Shown here piece after piece: positions 46,584 to 57,235 of a DNA stretch of 64,000 nt (its first letter is position 1; each line of letters opens with the position of its first letter). Below the pieces are notes generated by a model. The model searched no databases, was not told where the DNA came from, and saw only the letters and a list, made by a program, of their open reading frames with translations. The translations under genes were made by a program, and so were the position numbers. Source of the DNA: Thysanoteuthis rhombus (taxonomy: Eukaryota; Mollusca; Cephalopoda; Oegopsida; Thysanoteuthidae); NCBI GenBank assembly GCA_963457665.1, contig OY735207.1:60613344-60677343 (forward strand). The letters are read 5' to 3'.

Positions 46584-48309
46584 GTCAGTAGTTAAGTTGG
46601 ATAAATACCGAAAACGAACAACAGATGAAAATTTCAGTGAAGGCGTTCTCCGATATAGTTCATTTCATTACTGCGCAGGTGCCTATACAAGGTGGGTTTG
46701 TCGTTGTGGACCCGACATTTTTACCTTCTTCATCAACCACTTCTCCAGAGATCTGCAAATAAGAACAGAATTTTTTCAAAAGACTTACTTGATATGGCTG
46801 AAATATTGAATTTCTTCAATTTGCAATCAATAACCATATGAATAAAGGATGTTTCAAAGATAATTTCCTTGATTTTATAATGATTATGATTATTCTATGA
46901 TGAAAACAACACCTTCATTCACTGTGAACTTGTTTTGGCATTCGTGATCGTCTTTTGATTATCCGTGTCTCAGATACAGTATGGTTGTCATTCTTAAAAA
47001 TTAAAAACCCCGTTATAAAGATGAACTACTGTGCTATAGTAAAAAACCTTGAAGTTATTTGTATATTTATCAAAAGATGATGCCATTTGAGCTTTATTGT
47101 TCGTCGGTCCTTGCGTTTTTGAAGGATTGTCGACCACAGAACCATTTGCGTATCGGAACACTAAGGCTTATCTTTTAGAAGTGAAGTTTTCTGAGGACTC
47201 TCAATGTTTTAGAACATCGGTTATCTGAAAAACCTTTAAGTGGAACTTGCAGCGATTCTTTGATATATCTAAAAAATATGGATGTGCCTTTGTTGCAGAC
47301 GGAGTTTTGTCTGAAAATTCCCTGACTCGAGGGACTGGATAATGTAGTTCGCCTGGACACCTTCCATGCAAGAAACGATGGAAAAGCACCAAACTTGCAA
47401 AATTACAATGATGTGACAGTAGCTGGAGTGTGGAAAAAAGCTCATCACCCACTAGTCTACGCGTTGCCTTCTGTAAACTATAGAGTGTGGAAAGTTCCTG
47501 GTGAAAGGAGTCCGCCCAGAATGGGTGGCCAGGTTGTTAAAAGGCAGTGCTTCTGAAACTATTTCGATATCATGAAGTCTTTATCGCAAAATTTTCATTC
47601 ACTCACGACTAAGTTCTCTTATGTTTTCGATCCTTTTCGTCTCACACTCTCTTGTTTATTCTACTAAACATGATTCTTTTTGTATCATGGACTCGTCCGG
47701 TCTCCCCTAAAAGGTTATATTTCAGTAAATTTCGTAAACATCATGCTATTTGGAAATTAGAAAAAAAACATAGGTAGACAGGAAAAACATATCAAATTTC
47801 CAGTTCTACTCTCATTAAAAAGCAATAAGAGATTACTTACCAATTGAATCGCAATACATTTTTTAAGTAGAGGAAAGATACAGGGAGGCACAAAAGTCAC
47901 AACGTGGTTCAAAACATTCATATTTTTTTAGTTTCAATGATTTTTATGGAAAAAATTCAACAGATGGAATATATAAACAAAGGAATTTTAATTAACCTAT
48001 GTACGAAAAAAATTGTTCCTTTCAAATGCCAAAATTTTTCGAATTCGCAAATTCTTGCTCTTTCAGTAACATTCTGCAAAACATTTCAAAAGTTATCTAA
48101 CCCAGGCCACTTATTCCTCCGGGGATATCATTTTTTAGCTCCTAGAAACCCTTTCTGAACATTTTGGGCTAAACGTGGTTTCCCTGTTCGTGGGCGATCA
48201 TTAATGGAACTTAACATTTGAAAATGCACAACCTAACGACAAATCAACGACTCAGATTGCAGTGTTGGTGTGTGCTATTTATTTAATCTCCCACCAGAGT
48301 AAAATGTGA
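46584..48309. other. No gene recognised
   Basis: 47175-47560 has longer open stretches than its surroundings (for example minus 47201-47452), but I recognise no domain. 47880-48180 is an open 84-codon frame without features. Confidence 0.4.
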
Positions 48310-48740
48310 CTCAAGGTCAGGGATTTACTTGGGGAAAATAGGGGACAAAATAGCTCCAGCCGACATGACTTTGGTTATAATGCAACCGAAGATGCAAAAA
48401 CAACTGCAGTCACGAGAGCGTCAGGGCTATCCCGACCTGTTCCTTTAAGTGCAATGGAACAGTGCTGCCATGAGGCGCCGTATCCCCTGCAGCTGGGCCG
48501 AGTAATAGAAAGGGAACCCGAAGGCTCCCAAAGCACGTAGCAATGCGCAGCCTCAGTATAACCTCATTGGCTGATGCATTGCACCGGTGCACTTGGTCTT
48601 TGACACACACCATCTCCTGCCCATTCGGCAGGCAAGTGTCAGTGCCGTTGCCCTGGGCTATGTCGGGGAACAGATACTACACTTTAAGCCATGCCGAAAA
48701 GGCAAGGAAAAATGCCGGCGTGTGATCAATACATACGGAT
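48310..48740. other. GC- and CpG-richer island of unknown origin
   Basis: Clearly less AT-rich than the surroundings, with several CpGs and open frames on both strands (48410-48613 minus, 48543-48725 plus). It holds short symmetric motifs such as TGCACCGGTGCA. No protein family recognised. It may be a transposon fragment or a UTR/CpG island. Confidence 0.35.
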
Positions 48741-49064
48741 ATGGTTAATGTCATTGGTTGATGGTATCCAAAATTAAATTTGTTTGAGTTCGTCCCTCAG
48801 CTGAGTGCCTTACCATGATCAATCCCCAAAGGCTCCTTCATGTATCAGAAAAGAGAAAAAAACAAAGACTATCAAATTAGCAGAAATATAAGTATTTTAA
48901 GCCCGATTCTCGAATCTTACGCCACCCTGTGTAAATATCTAAGTAAATTAAGTCATTCACCATTCGTCAATGCCTGTAATTCCATTCACCCCTAAATAAC
49001 TTTATTCACTTTTGGTTGGAACATTTAACCGTTTAAAAAAAACACTTGTTATGGGAGAGGAACA
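48741..49064. other. No gene recognised
   Basis: Nothing supportable. Confidence 0.5.
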
Positions 49065-49232
49065 TGGATTCCCATGCATCGTATGCAAAACTGTGTCCGG
49101 CAGAAAATATGATGGCATGACAACTTCGACAGGTTCAGGAGATATTGACGCCGTGACGCTCCCTATAAATAGATCTGGTGGAACTTGGGGAAGGTTTATG
49201 TTCAGCGACGGACGTTAAAGGACTGATTATGA
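49065..49232 (+). pseudogene. RTE-type LINE, 3' terminal fragment
   Basis: Matches only the last ~165 bp of the RTE family: WIPMHRMQN / FDRFRRY in shifting frames, then GGAAGGTTTATGTTCAGC, GACGGACGTTAAAGGA and a worn ATGATGG tail. Confidence 0.75.
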
Positions 49233-50469
49233 TGGAATGCCCAAGTGCTTACTCACTCAATCACTCACTCTTTTCTCTCAGTCATCGTGACATGCCAGAG
49301 ACAAGACATTTTTTGTGAGCTAAAAAAAAGCTAAACCTATAAACGACAAAAAAAATTTAAATTCAAATTTAAAAATTAAAGTTAACTGCACTCCACTAAC
49401 TTTTATAATATCAATTTAGCTGTGTTTCTTTTTTTTTGTTGCTGTAAAACCTTAAAGACTAACGTAGAGAGCTGGAATTTTGAAATCTTGACAGGTTAGA
49501 CAGAGCTTGGAATAAACTGTATGTAGAATATAGTTTCACTGTGTTCATATAATTATTTGTTTACATTTAGATCATCATCTGAATAAGTAAGCACTATTTT
49601 TCAAAAGTTCTGTCTTTAAGCTAGAACAGTGAAATATCAGTATGCTAAGAGTTTTATTGCAAAAACAAAAACAAAAAACAAAACAAAAAAACAAAACAAA
49701 ACATAAAACACCAAAAACAGATCTAAGTTAATCCATATAATAAAATTTAGCGATCAGTGGTTATCCTTGCTTCCGTTAGATTTTTAGCGGTCTATCAGTT
49801 CAGCAATTTTGTTAGCTGTGCTCTCCGCTGCAAGAAATCGGATGTTGTGACAGAAAAGTTGTCAGCGACCTTCCCCCAAGAGCATTGGTGATAAGTAAAT
49901 AGTCTTAGTTGTAATTTGAACTCGGTTCTCCGATTCTATTTTCAATGATGGTGCGATAGTTCTTCAACTATTTTTGTAGTCAGTCGGTGCAACCATCTTG
50001 TGCTGAGTACATTTTTCCTGTCACAGAAGTATGTGCACGCGACGTAATGAATCGGTATTTTTTTCTCCTTTCTACCCGGTAAGGTATCCACAGAATTTGA
50101 GATAGCTCGCGCGCACGTTAAATTCTTTTGTGCGCTGATTTCAAAACATATGTGAGCGTGTGCACACGTGCAAAACAGAAGAGAATCTATGCCAATAACG
50201 ATTGCATCAATTTGTACGTTATCCACACGTCAAAGTCCCCCCTGGTCTTATCCTCCGTTTCCCATTTTGTCATTTTTAAGATCCAATATCTCGATGGTTG
50301 GGGAAAATACTGTTATTATAGAGGCGTCATTTCTTCATTCAATTTTTGAATTTCAGTTCTGTGGCCTCATAAGAGCGTTAAGTACGTGTTAATATGCGAG
50401 CAACGTTCTTCTCTAGGCAAAATACTCATGTATAGCCATATATTTATATTTGTGTGTGTGTACGTGTAA
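49233..50469. other. No gene; A/C-rich run at 49660-49715
   Basis: AAAACAAAAC-type run like those before the duplicated units at 2.4 and 3.1 kb. Otherwise nothing supportable. Confidence 0.45.
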
Positions 50470-50522
<53 letters not shown>

Positions 50523-50622
50523 TGTAGATCACACTAGATATATGTATGGAAATATATATATATATATATATAAGTAGATATATGCATATATGTGTATATT
50601 CATACACACACATACTCCTACT

Positions 50623-50705
<83 letters not shown>
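50470..50705. repeat. (AT)n-(CA)n-(AT)n compound microsatellite cluster
   Basis: AT 50470-50519, AT 50551-50571, CA 50625-50643, AT 50644-50705. Confidence 0.95.
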
Positions 50706-50708
<3 letters not shown>

Positions 50709-51255
50709 CTGTGAGGGATCTCATGTCCTGACCTATATGTAAACCATATGTGAATATTTTAAAGGAAAGTATACATACGAACATTTCAGTGGGAGTTGGA
50801 TAGATAGATTGATTGATATAATCAGATTGGGATAGAGAGATATAAAGCTAAGATAACTAGATTTCAAGAATGGAAAGAAAGAAGAAACTATGAATTGGGC
50901 GGGGCTATGGTTCGAAGGACCCACTCATGTCACCGGCAGACATGAATCTGTCATCAGGTGTCCGCCATCTTACATACACAAACATTGCTGGTCGGGCGGC
51001 CGAAACAAACCAATCGTCTTAATGTCGAGAGCCTCATTTCCAGCACTGAGGGTTTGACCATTGTTTAGGGGATGGGCGAAAGGAAGTGAAAAAGGAAGAA
51101 GAAAAACCTTGGAAACATGAAACCAGACGAACATTGTTTGGGCTTCGATGAGATGTGCGCAAACGAAAACAAGAGCAAACAGTTTAATTTCCTTTCTTTC
51201 CTTTTTCCCGTTAAGTCCCTCTCACTTTTGCAAATCGCATCAGATTTCAATAGTT
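50706..51255. other. No gene recognised
   Basis: Nothing supportable. Confidence 0.5.
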
Positions 51256-51403
51256 TTCATCATCATCATCATCATCATCAGTCTTTTAGCGTCCGTCGTT
51301 GGACATAGACCTTCCCCAGGATTTGCCACACTTCTCTATCATGGGCGTCACGGAGCCAGTACTTCCTGAACTTGTCCAGCTCATCTCCCCATCTAACATT
51401 TTG
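51256..51403 (-). pseudogene. RTE-type LINE, 3' terminal fragment, young-looking
   Basis: Minus strand: GGAGATGAGCTGGACAAGTT through GTGTGGCAAATCCTGGGG, GTCCAACGACGGACGCTAAA and a clean (TGA)n tail at 51256-51280. Extreme 5' truncation leaves ~150 bp. It shows fewer changes against the other copies than most RTE pieces here. Confidence 0.85.
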
Positions 51404-51471
51404 GAGAGAAAAAATAGCTTATGAAGCAGAGGATTCATTCGTATCATTTTTTGCCAAGGTCTGCAGTTACC

Positions 51472-51472
<1 letters not shown>

Positions 51473-51532
<60 letters not shown>
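51473..51532. repeat. (AT)n microsatellite
   Basis: Pure AT run. Confidence 0.95.
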
Positions 51533-51536
<4 letters not shown>

Positions 51537-51689
51537 CAAATAAAAAGATGAAAATTAAATAATAATTCGTAATATACATATCAATTTAAAGACAGGTATA
51601 GATGAACAATGAACTCAAATAACTATATATGTATTAAGAGATGGACATATTTGATACGATAGAATGAATTATAAATTGCGTTAAAATAT

Positions 51690-51805
51690 ACAGAAACTTA
51701 TTTTAAATGATTTCCCGCCGTTACACGGTTAACATATCACTCGAAACTGCCACCGATAGGGTAGCTGTTTTAACGTATTGATGCTCTTACTACTGAGCTA
51801 AACAC
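51690..51805 (-). mobile_element. tRNA-derived SINE (S5), copy 3
   Basis: Minus strand: GTTTAGCTCAGTAGTAAGAG is the best-kept A box of the family. Then come CCCTATCGGTGGCAGTTTCG (B box) and AATCATTTAAAATAAG of the tail. The body between is deleted. Confidence 0.6.
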
Positions 51806-52172
51806 TCTTTGCAGCCTGCAACGAGATGACCTTCCAAAACTTAGACAAGGAAAATGAAAGAATCAGATAGACGCCGAATATTGAGACGACGTTAGATTTG
51901 CAGATGATATCATCATAGAATCTATCAGAAAACTCAAATGGTAATGGGCTGGTCATGTTGCAAGAATGTCAGACAATCACAAGACATCACGACCCACAAC
52001 GTGGATCCCAAGTGATCACTTGCAAAAACGTGGTCGGTAGAATGTAAGATGGTGAAACGAACTAGACAAGCTCAGAAAGTGTTTGCTCTACGACGCCAAT
52101 GATGAAGAGGTCTGGCGAATCATGGGGAAGGTCTATGTTCAACGATTGTCGATAAAAAAATGATGATGATAG
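51806..52172 (+). pseudogene. RTE-type LINE with internal deletion
   Basis: The left part reads EMTFQNLDKENERI and LDLQM (the LRFADD region), i.e. just before RT motif C. At ~51919 it jumps directly to ESIRKLKW-WAGHVARM near the C-terminus, skipping ~200 codons, then runs to the 3' end with an ATGATGATGAT tail. It abuts an inverted S5 SINE at its 5' side. Confidence 0.75.
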
Positions 52173-52780
52173 TCATCTATCAACTGTACACGTTTGGAAA
52201 AATCAAGGTTTACAAACTATGCACGACCCCGATCTCATCAACCTGGATCCAATTATTGGTAATTGTTTGGATGAGGCTTGCAAAAAAGGCGTAACTACTA
52301 TGGACATAATTATTTAAGCTTTCAGTGCAAACAAATTACGGAACAAATGAAAGCAGAAAACTTGACTTTTGAAAATATATTTTATTAAATGTAACTACAA
52401 AGGATATGATTAGTGTTTAGGATGTACAGTTGTGTTTATGGTTGGTAATGCAATTAACGAAAATAAATCGAACATTTTTTTTCATATTTATAACACTAAA
52501 ATGAATAAAAAGTTGGAATTTATATCATAAAATGATCACATATTTTTTCGTCATTTCTAACAGTATCTCTCCAAACGAACTCATGTATATAAGAAGTAAA
52601 CAGTATCCTCTTTGTTTAAGATAGTCAGTGTAATTTACGCTTTACGCTTTGATCATACTCACTGTCTATGGTAGTTACTGCACGTTTTTTTAGCCAACAC
52701 CAGCCAACTATTTACGCATTTCTTTACTGAGTCAGCCATCAAACCCCCACAAAGAGACAAATATTTATGTTTGTTCGTAG
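52173..52780. other. No gene recognised
   Basis: Nothing supportable. Confidence 0.5.
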
Positions 52781-52943
52781 GTGCTTCGTACACAGAACTC
52801 GCTTAAAAGATGCCTCGAACGCTTCAATCACCTGCGGCAAATGGTTACTGAGAATGGTGCTGGCCTTTGGGCAAGTGCAAGAGAGTATTTTCCACACGCA
52901 TCTTCAAGATGGCTGCAAGATACGCGGCGAGACCGGGGACCAG
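52781..52943 (+). other. Candidate exon, unproven
   Basis: An acceptor-like TTTGTTCGTAG precedes, and a donor-like CCAG/GTGAAT follows, a 163-nt stretch that is open in a frame giving SLKRCLERFNHLRQM and GAGLWASAREYF. It is GC-richer than its flanks. The frame stays open well past the donor, to 53266. I recognise no domain, and the phase does not follow directly from the CUB microexon unless other exons lie between. Confidence 0.2.
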
Positions 52944-53289
52944 GTGAATTTCATAGCCACCTGCTGAATCGCCATCTTAGGAAAATATCAAGCTTTTCTA
53001 ACATGTGCGTGGCTTCAAACGTGGCATACCTGATCCATTTCATCACCAATCATTCAGCTATTGAACCCCGCAGGAATGAGCAAATATTATACGTCTACAC
53101 AGCCAGTGAGGTGTTGAAAAAAACTTCGAAAACATCCGGGAAATCTGAGAAAATGACGTATGCTATTAGAAACCGTCAAGGAAAACGGTCAGCAAAACTG
53201 TCAACAAAGGTTTCTTCAGTATTTGAGATGGTCTTGATGGCTACGTACGTATGCAGGTTTCGCTAACGGAATCTAAGGCTCAAATATTT

Positions 53290-53607
53290 TCTCCTTATAA
53301 TGATTAGAAATCATATTTTTTTGTTTTTAAACTGCCAACACATTTTTAGTGTGTGTGTGTGTGTGTGTGTCGGGGGGAGGCAATTTGTTGAGTGAGTTCA
53401 TGTTAAACTGATCACTCATTTTGTGCCCGGCAGTATTCACGCTTGTTTTTTGACAATTTGGACATTTTTAGTGATTACTATCCAACAAATGACGAGTGAA
53501 GTAACTTGTTCATTGGTCACCCCTCATTCCAATTTTTTAATTGATCACCCCTACACTGTATGCAGCAAAAATACGTAGATGGTTTATACTGAGTGACTAA
53601 CAAGAAG
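53290..53607 (+). repeat. Family D repeat, copy 4, with (TG)n at 53349-53371
   Basis: GTGATTACTATCCAACAAATG, TTGGTCACCCCTCATTCC, TTTTAATTGATCACC and GAGTGACTAACAAGA follow the family order. The first part is shortened and carries a TG run where copy 2 has GTGGAGGG. Confidence 0.6.
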
Positions 53608-54001
53608 ATAATACCGCTTGCCTCCTTCAAAAGTAGTATACATGCTCCTTTTCGAGAGAAACATACGGCTGCCAAAAAGCCGGTTCTATCATGAGAAACC
53701 TTTCCGAAATATATTATTACGCCAATAGGTCTATTATTTATAGATTTAAAACACATGGGGACGCGTTGCTTCTTCAATAAACATATTCAGATTACAAGTT
53801 GAAGGAAAACATTGAAGCTTCTTCAGTTTGTTTCGGTTTAGAATCAAATCTCTTCCTATTTCCCCTTGGAACTTTTATGTTGGCTTTCTTCCATAAAACT
53901 GTATATATACATGCGGCATACAAGGATAGAAAGACAGCAGTAGATATGAACTAAGTGATGAGTTTATGATATGAACTAAATGAAGAGACTGAGATAGATT
54001 G
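53608..54001. other. No gene recognised
   Basis: Nothing supportable. Confidence 0.5.
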
Positions 54002-54067
<66 letters not shown>

Positions 54068-54078
54068 GTGTGTGTGTA
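54002..54078. repeat. (AT)n-(TG)n microsatellite
   Basis: AT run of ~60 bp, then TG units. Confidence 0.95.
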
Positions 54079-54254
54079 TAGTCTACAAAGCTTTACTGCT
54101 TTTAAAACTAAATATATATATATAAATTCTCCAGAAATTTGTCATTTCAGACAATTAATGTGATTTATGTAATTCTTTCAGTTGTTCTTCTGCTTTACAC
54201 TTATTTTGATATTATGGTAGCATGTGTTTATTTTCTTGTTGTGATAATCATCAT

Positions 54255-54296
<42 letters not shown>

Positions 54297-54300
54297 ATAT
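54255..54300. repeat. (AT)n microsatellite at the 3' side of a hammerhead-like repeat
   Basis: AT run with GTATGTAT interruption. Confidence 0.95.
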
Positions 54301-54370
54301 TGAAATAATGGAACCGTTGCACAAACATGTTTATGTCTACCCTTTTGGACTTCTCCAGGCGATGATTTAT
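54301..54370 (-). ncRNA. Hammerhead-ribozyme-like motif, worn copy
   Basis: Minus strand aligns along its length with 54711-54762: CTGGAGA (one change from CUGANGA), AGTCCAAAAGGG as stem II, AAAC without the leading G, CATGTTTGTG as stem III, then the right arm and an (AT)n tail. Confidence 0.4.
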
Positions 54371-54710
54371 CCTCATTCAGATTCTTATTTAAGATTTTAT
54401 TACACATCAAACCATTTTTTTCACCGTATTTAAAGCTCCACACTAACTCAATGTTTATCTATCGGGCACTTTATGAAAGAAAACCCATCACACATCATAC
54501 ATGGAATTACTGATTTGTACTATGTATATATATATATATATATCAGGAACACAATATGATATAATATAATGCAAAATCCGATGTGTGGTCGGTTTATTTT
54601 ATAGAGCACACGATACATTCAACATTAGATATCAAGTTGTAGAGTTTAAAATATGATTCACTTCACAGACATGTTTAGATTTCTTTATGTTTCTTCAGCT
54701 TTACGTTTAT

Positions 54711-54762
54711 GATTCGCCAGAAAAAGCCCAAACAGGACAGAAACATATTTATGTAGCGAATC
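54711..54762 (+). ncRNA. Hammerhead-ribozyme-like motif with 7-bp stem I
   Basis: All structural parts appear in order within 52 nt. Stem I left is GATTCGC (54711-54717). The core is CAGAAAA (consensus CUGANGA, two changes). Stem II is GCCC...GGAC and GAAA is intact (54740-54743). Stem III is CATA/TATG with a 2-nt loop. UA sits at the cleavage position (54754-54755) and stem I right is GCGAATC (54756-54762), a perfect complement of the left arm. A very short stem III is known from hammerheads of Penelope-like elements. The core changes suggest loss of activity. An (AT)n array starts 11 bp on. Confidence 0.5.
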
Positions 54763-54771
54763 CTTTATTTC

Positions 54772-54773
<2 letters not shown>

Positions 54774-54838
<65 letters not shown>
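54774..54838. repeat. (AT)n microsatellite
   Basis: Pure AT run of ~64 bp. Confidence 0.95.
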
Positions 54839-54840
<2 letters not shown>

Positions 54841-55310
54841 CTAAATATCAAGTATTTTTGTTTTCACTAAGACTCAAAACCAGGTATATCTGAGCGGATG
54901 GTTGATACAGGACGATTGTCTTACCACATCAAAGTAGGCTTATTTATTCCTAACGTATGTCCTAAGCTCGTGCGCGCACCCCCACACATGTATTGTGTAT
55001 TTAGACAACGATCTATTATTAATATATGATTCTTGGTGGAATACAACAGACAAGGAAAATCTTTTCAACTTCTTAGTCAATTTTTCTTGTTTACGCACAA
55101 GAGAACGTATATCTTAGTCCAATGTAAACATTGTTCAAACTATTTTGATATATATATGGTTGAAGAATCATACCTACTGCAAGGAAGTGTCAGATTGAGC
55201 AGCATTTGGCAGGTGAAAAGCTCAAGACCAGTTTGCAATAGGATTCATTGTATATAAACAGGGCTATTCACATACTTGTAGGTATTTGTTACTGCATTTT
55301 TTCTGTTGGG

Positions 55311-55312
<2 letters not shown>
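54839..55312. other. No gene recognised
   Basis: Nothing supportable. Confidence 0.5.

Positions 55313-55357
<45 letters not shown>
55313..55357. repeat. (AT)n microsatellite forming the tail of an S5 SINE
   Basis: Directly continues the 3' end of the minus-strand S5 copy at 55365-55535. Confidence 0.9.
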
Positions 55358-55362
<5 letters not shown>

Positions 55363-55364
55363 AT

Positions 55365-55535
55365 TGTCATATCGTACTGAAACCCTTATTTGAAATGATT
55401 TCAACAAGACAACATAAATAGGATGAACGATTAAAGAAAACGGGGCTGCTGCAGGAATCGAACCTTCCACCAATAGGGTTGTCACTTCAACGTAGCGCTG
55501 CTCTTACCATTGAACTAAACAGTTGCTGGTAATAC
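55365..55535 (-). mobile_element. tRNA-derived SINE (S5), copy 4, best head
   Basis: Minus strand: GTTTAGTTCAATGGTAAGAG (A box), CCCTATTGGTGGAAGG, GGTTCGATTCCTGCAGCAG (canonical B box), CATCCTATTTATGTTGTCTT (body), AATCATTTCAAATAAGGG and a tail running into (AT)n. The head is the clearest pol III promoter in the window. Confidence 0.7.
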
Positions 55536-55589
55536 AAAGGCTCAAATAACTGATTTCACTCCAAATTCTCATCTCCTCTATTTATTTCT

Positions 55590-55775
55590 TTTCAATGCGA
55601 CGATTATTTAAGAAATGGAATTTGCTTTAATTGTTTATTCTATTTACGTTGTCTTGTTCGCGTGATACACTAACTTTGCAACGAAGGCAGATCATTTCAA
55701 ATAAGAGTTTCTACATAATATAATGCAATTTATAATCATTCTATCGGATCATATATATCCACTTCTCAGCTCTAC
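55590..55775 (+). mobile_element. tRNA-derived SINE (S5), copy 5, body and tail only
   Basis: TTTATTCTATTTACGTTGTC, CAGATCATTTCAAATAAG and AATGCAATTTATAATC match the body and tail of copies 1-4. The head is missing, so it is 5'-truncated. Together with copy 4 it forms an inverted pair. Confidence 0.6.
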
Positions 55776-55929
55776 TGACTGATCTCAGAGCAATCTTAGT
55801 ATTGTGCACATGAAACACCTATCTTTCTACTCTGCGGTCATAATCATACATATATATATATGTATATCCTCATTTTGCCGATAGCATGGATTTCATTAGA
55901 TCGAACAGTATATATATATATATATATCC

Positions 55930-56100
55930 AACAGAATATTTGCTCTGTCCGCTGATGGACGCAGTTCGATTCCTGCATGGCGCTAATTTCTTCATTCATT
56001 CACTTGGTCGTCCGTTCGATTAGCTACTCAGCTTATTCCGGTGCCCGACGGAATATGCTTCCTTATGAAATGCCTCTACAATTATCCCAGTCGGTCTGAC
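55930..56100 (+). mobile_element. tRNA-like SINE fragment (S10)
   Basis: GACGCAGTTCGATTCCTGC is a clear B box but no A box is recognisable upstream. The body contains CGTCCGTTCGATTAGC and GGTGCCCGACGGAATATG. It follows a short (TA)n run. Confidence 0.4.
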
Positions 56101-56159
56101 ATATACGGTCCAATCCAATCATGTGTATTGAAAAATATGGAAAACAATCTCGTTACATT

Positions 56160-56218
56160 AGTGATTTATGCTAAAGAGTACTTATCAAACTGAAAAATGC
56201 TCTTTAGCATGAAACACT
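56160..56218. repeat. 19-bp stem hairpin
   Basis: 56160-56178 (ATGCTAAAGAG at its inner end) and 56200-56218 (CTCTTTAGCAT) pair over 19 bp with two mismatches around a 21-nt loop. Confidence 0.75.
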
Positions 56219-56380
56219 AGTAGTTACTGAATTTTTTGCATACTATCTAATTAATTTATTAGCTCTATTCACGTTGTTAATATGAAGCACTGTGTTTAAA
56301 TATGATCAGCAACATATACAATTTTTTGTTGAATTCTGCATCTGTTCTTGGTATTTCTTTTTACAAAATACGAAGATTAC

Positions 56381-56448
<68 letters not shown>
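56381..56448. repeat. (AT)n-(GT)n microsatellite
   Basis: Short AT run then ~25 GT units. Confidence 0.95.
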
Positions 56449-56450
<2 letters not shown>

Positions 56451-56588
56451 CCATGCGTGTGTGCATATACATGCGTGTATATGTATATATTTTGGTCGTC
56501 CTCAATACGACTGTTGCCAGTCACTTTAATCCTGACCGGATGTCCTACAATTAATTTCCTGTACCAAATTAGTCTAATGTTAGGGAAT

Positions 56589-56606
56589 ATATACACATAT
56601 ATATAC

Positions 56607-56685
<79 letters not shown>
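56589..56685. repeat. (AT)n microsatellite
   Basis: ATATAC-type start passing into ~70 bp of pure AT. Confidence 0.95.
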
Positions 56686-56686
<1 letters not shown>

Positions 56687-56749
56687 TTGGGGTATGTTCT
56701 TGTCGATAGCCTTGATTGACGAGGGTCTCGTTCCTTCAGTCGTTTTAAC

Positions 56750-57080
56750 GTCGATATGACACGCTTCACCAATAATACAAATCCACTCGATATGTAAAAT
56801 TGCCATCCACCCCCACTACCCCGACCTGAATCAACAACGAACTGAACTGAAATCTAACAGACCGTGTGTCATTTCTGCTCGCCAGGCAGTCACGTGTCAT
56901 GCCGATAAATAAGCACGAAATGCTGTCCGCATGCGCGCCGAATGCCTCCACTATACGCACGCAGAGTAATTAGCGCACGCAAGTAGCTTCATATAATCAA
57001 GGTCAGGTTAATGGGTGTAGTCCAGCTCTGGGTACGAACCCCAGGGCTACCGGGGTGTTGCCACGCGGCCCTTCGGTGAA
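56750..57080. other. CpG-richer segment, unassigned
   Basis: Higher GC and more CpG (ATGCGCGCCGAATG, TACGCACGCAG) than the surroundings. GGGTACGAACCCCAGGGC near 57030 is a self-complementary T-arm-like motif, but no A box is found. No gene recognised. Confidence 0.35.
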
Positions 57081-57235
57081 AAAGGAAGGGTGTATAAACA
57101 ATATTTGGTGGTTAAAAAAAGATACGTCTCCGTGGGGTGGACTTTGATGGAAATTTAGAAGAGTTTATCTTATAAGTTATATTGGGCTTGGCAGAACGCC
57201 TCGATCTATTAGAAACTGTAAACCCCAAACATAGG

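Noticed and set aside
47175..47452. Minus-strand ORFs near 47.2-47.5 kb as a gene
   Set aside because: Two short overlapping frames with no recognisable domain; not supportable.
56292..56806. 150-166-codon ORFs on both strands
   Set aside because: Made almost wholly of (AT)n and (GT)n translation (YIYIYI, VCVCVC).
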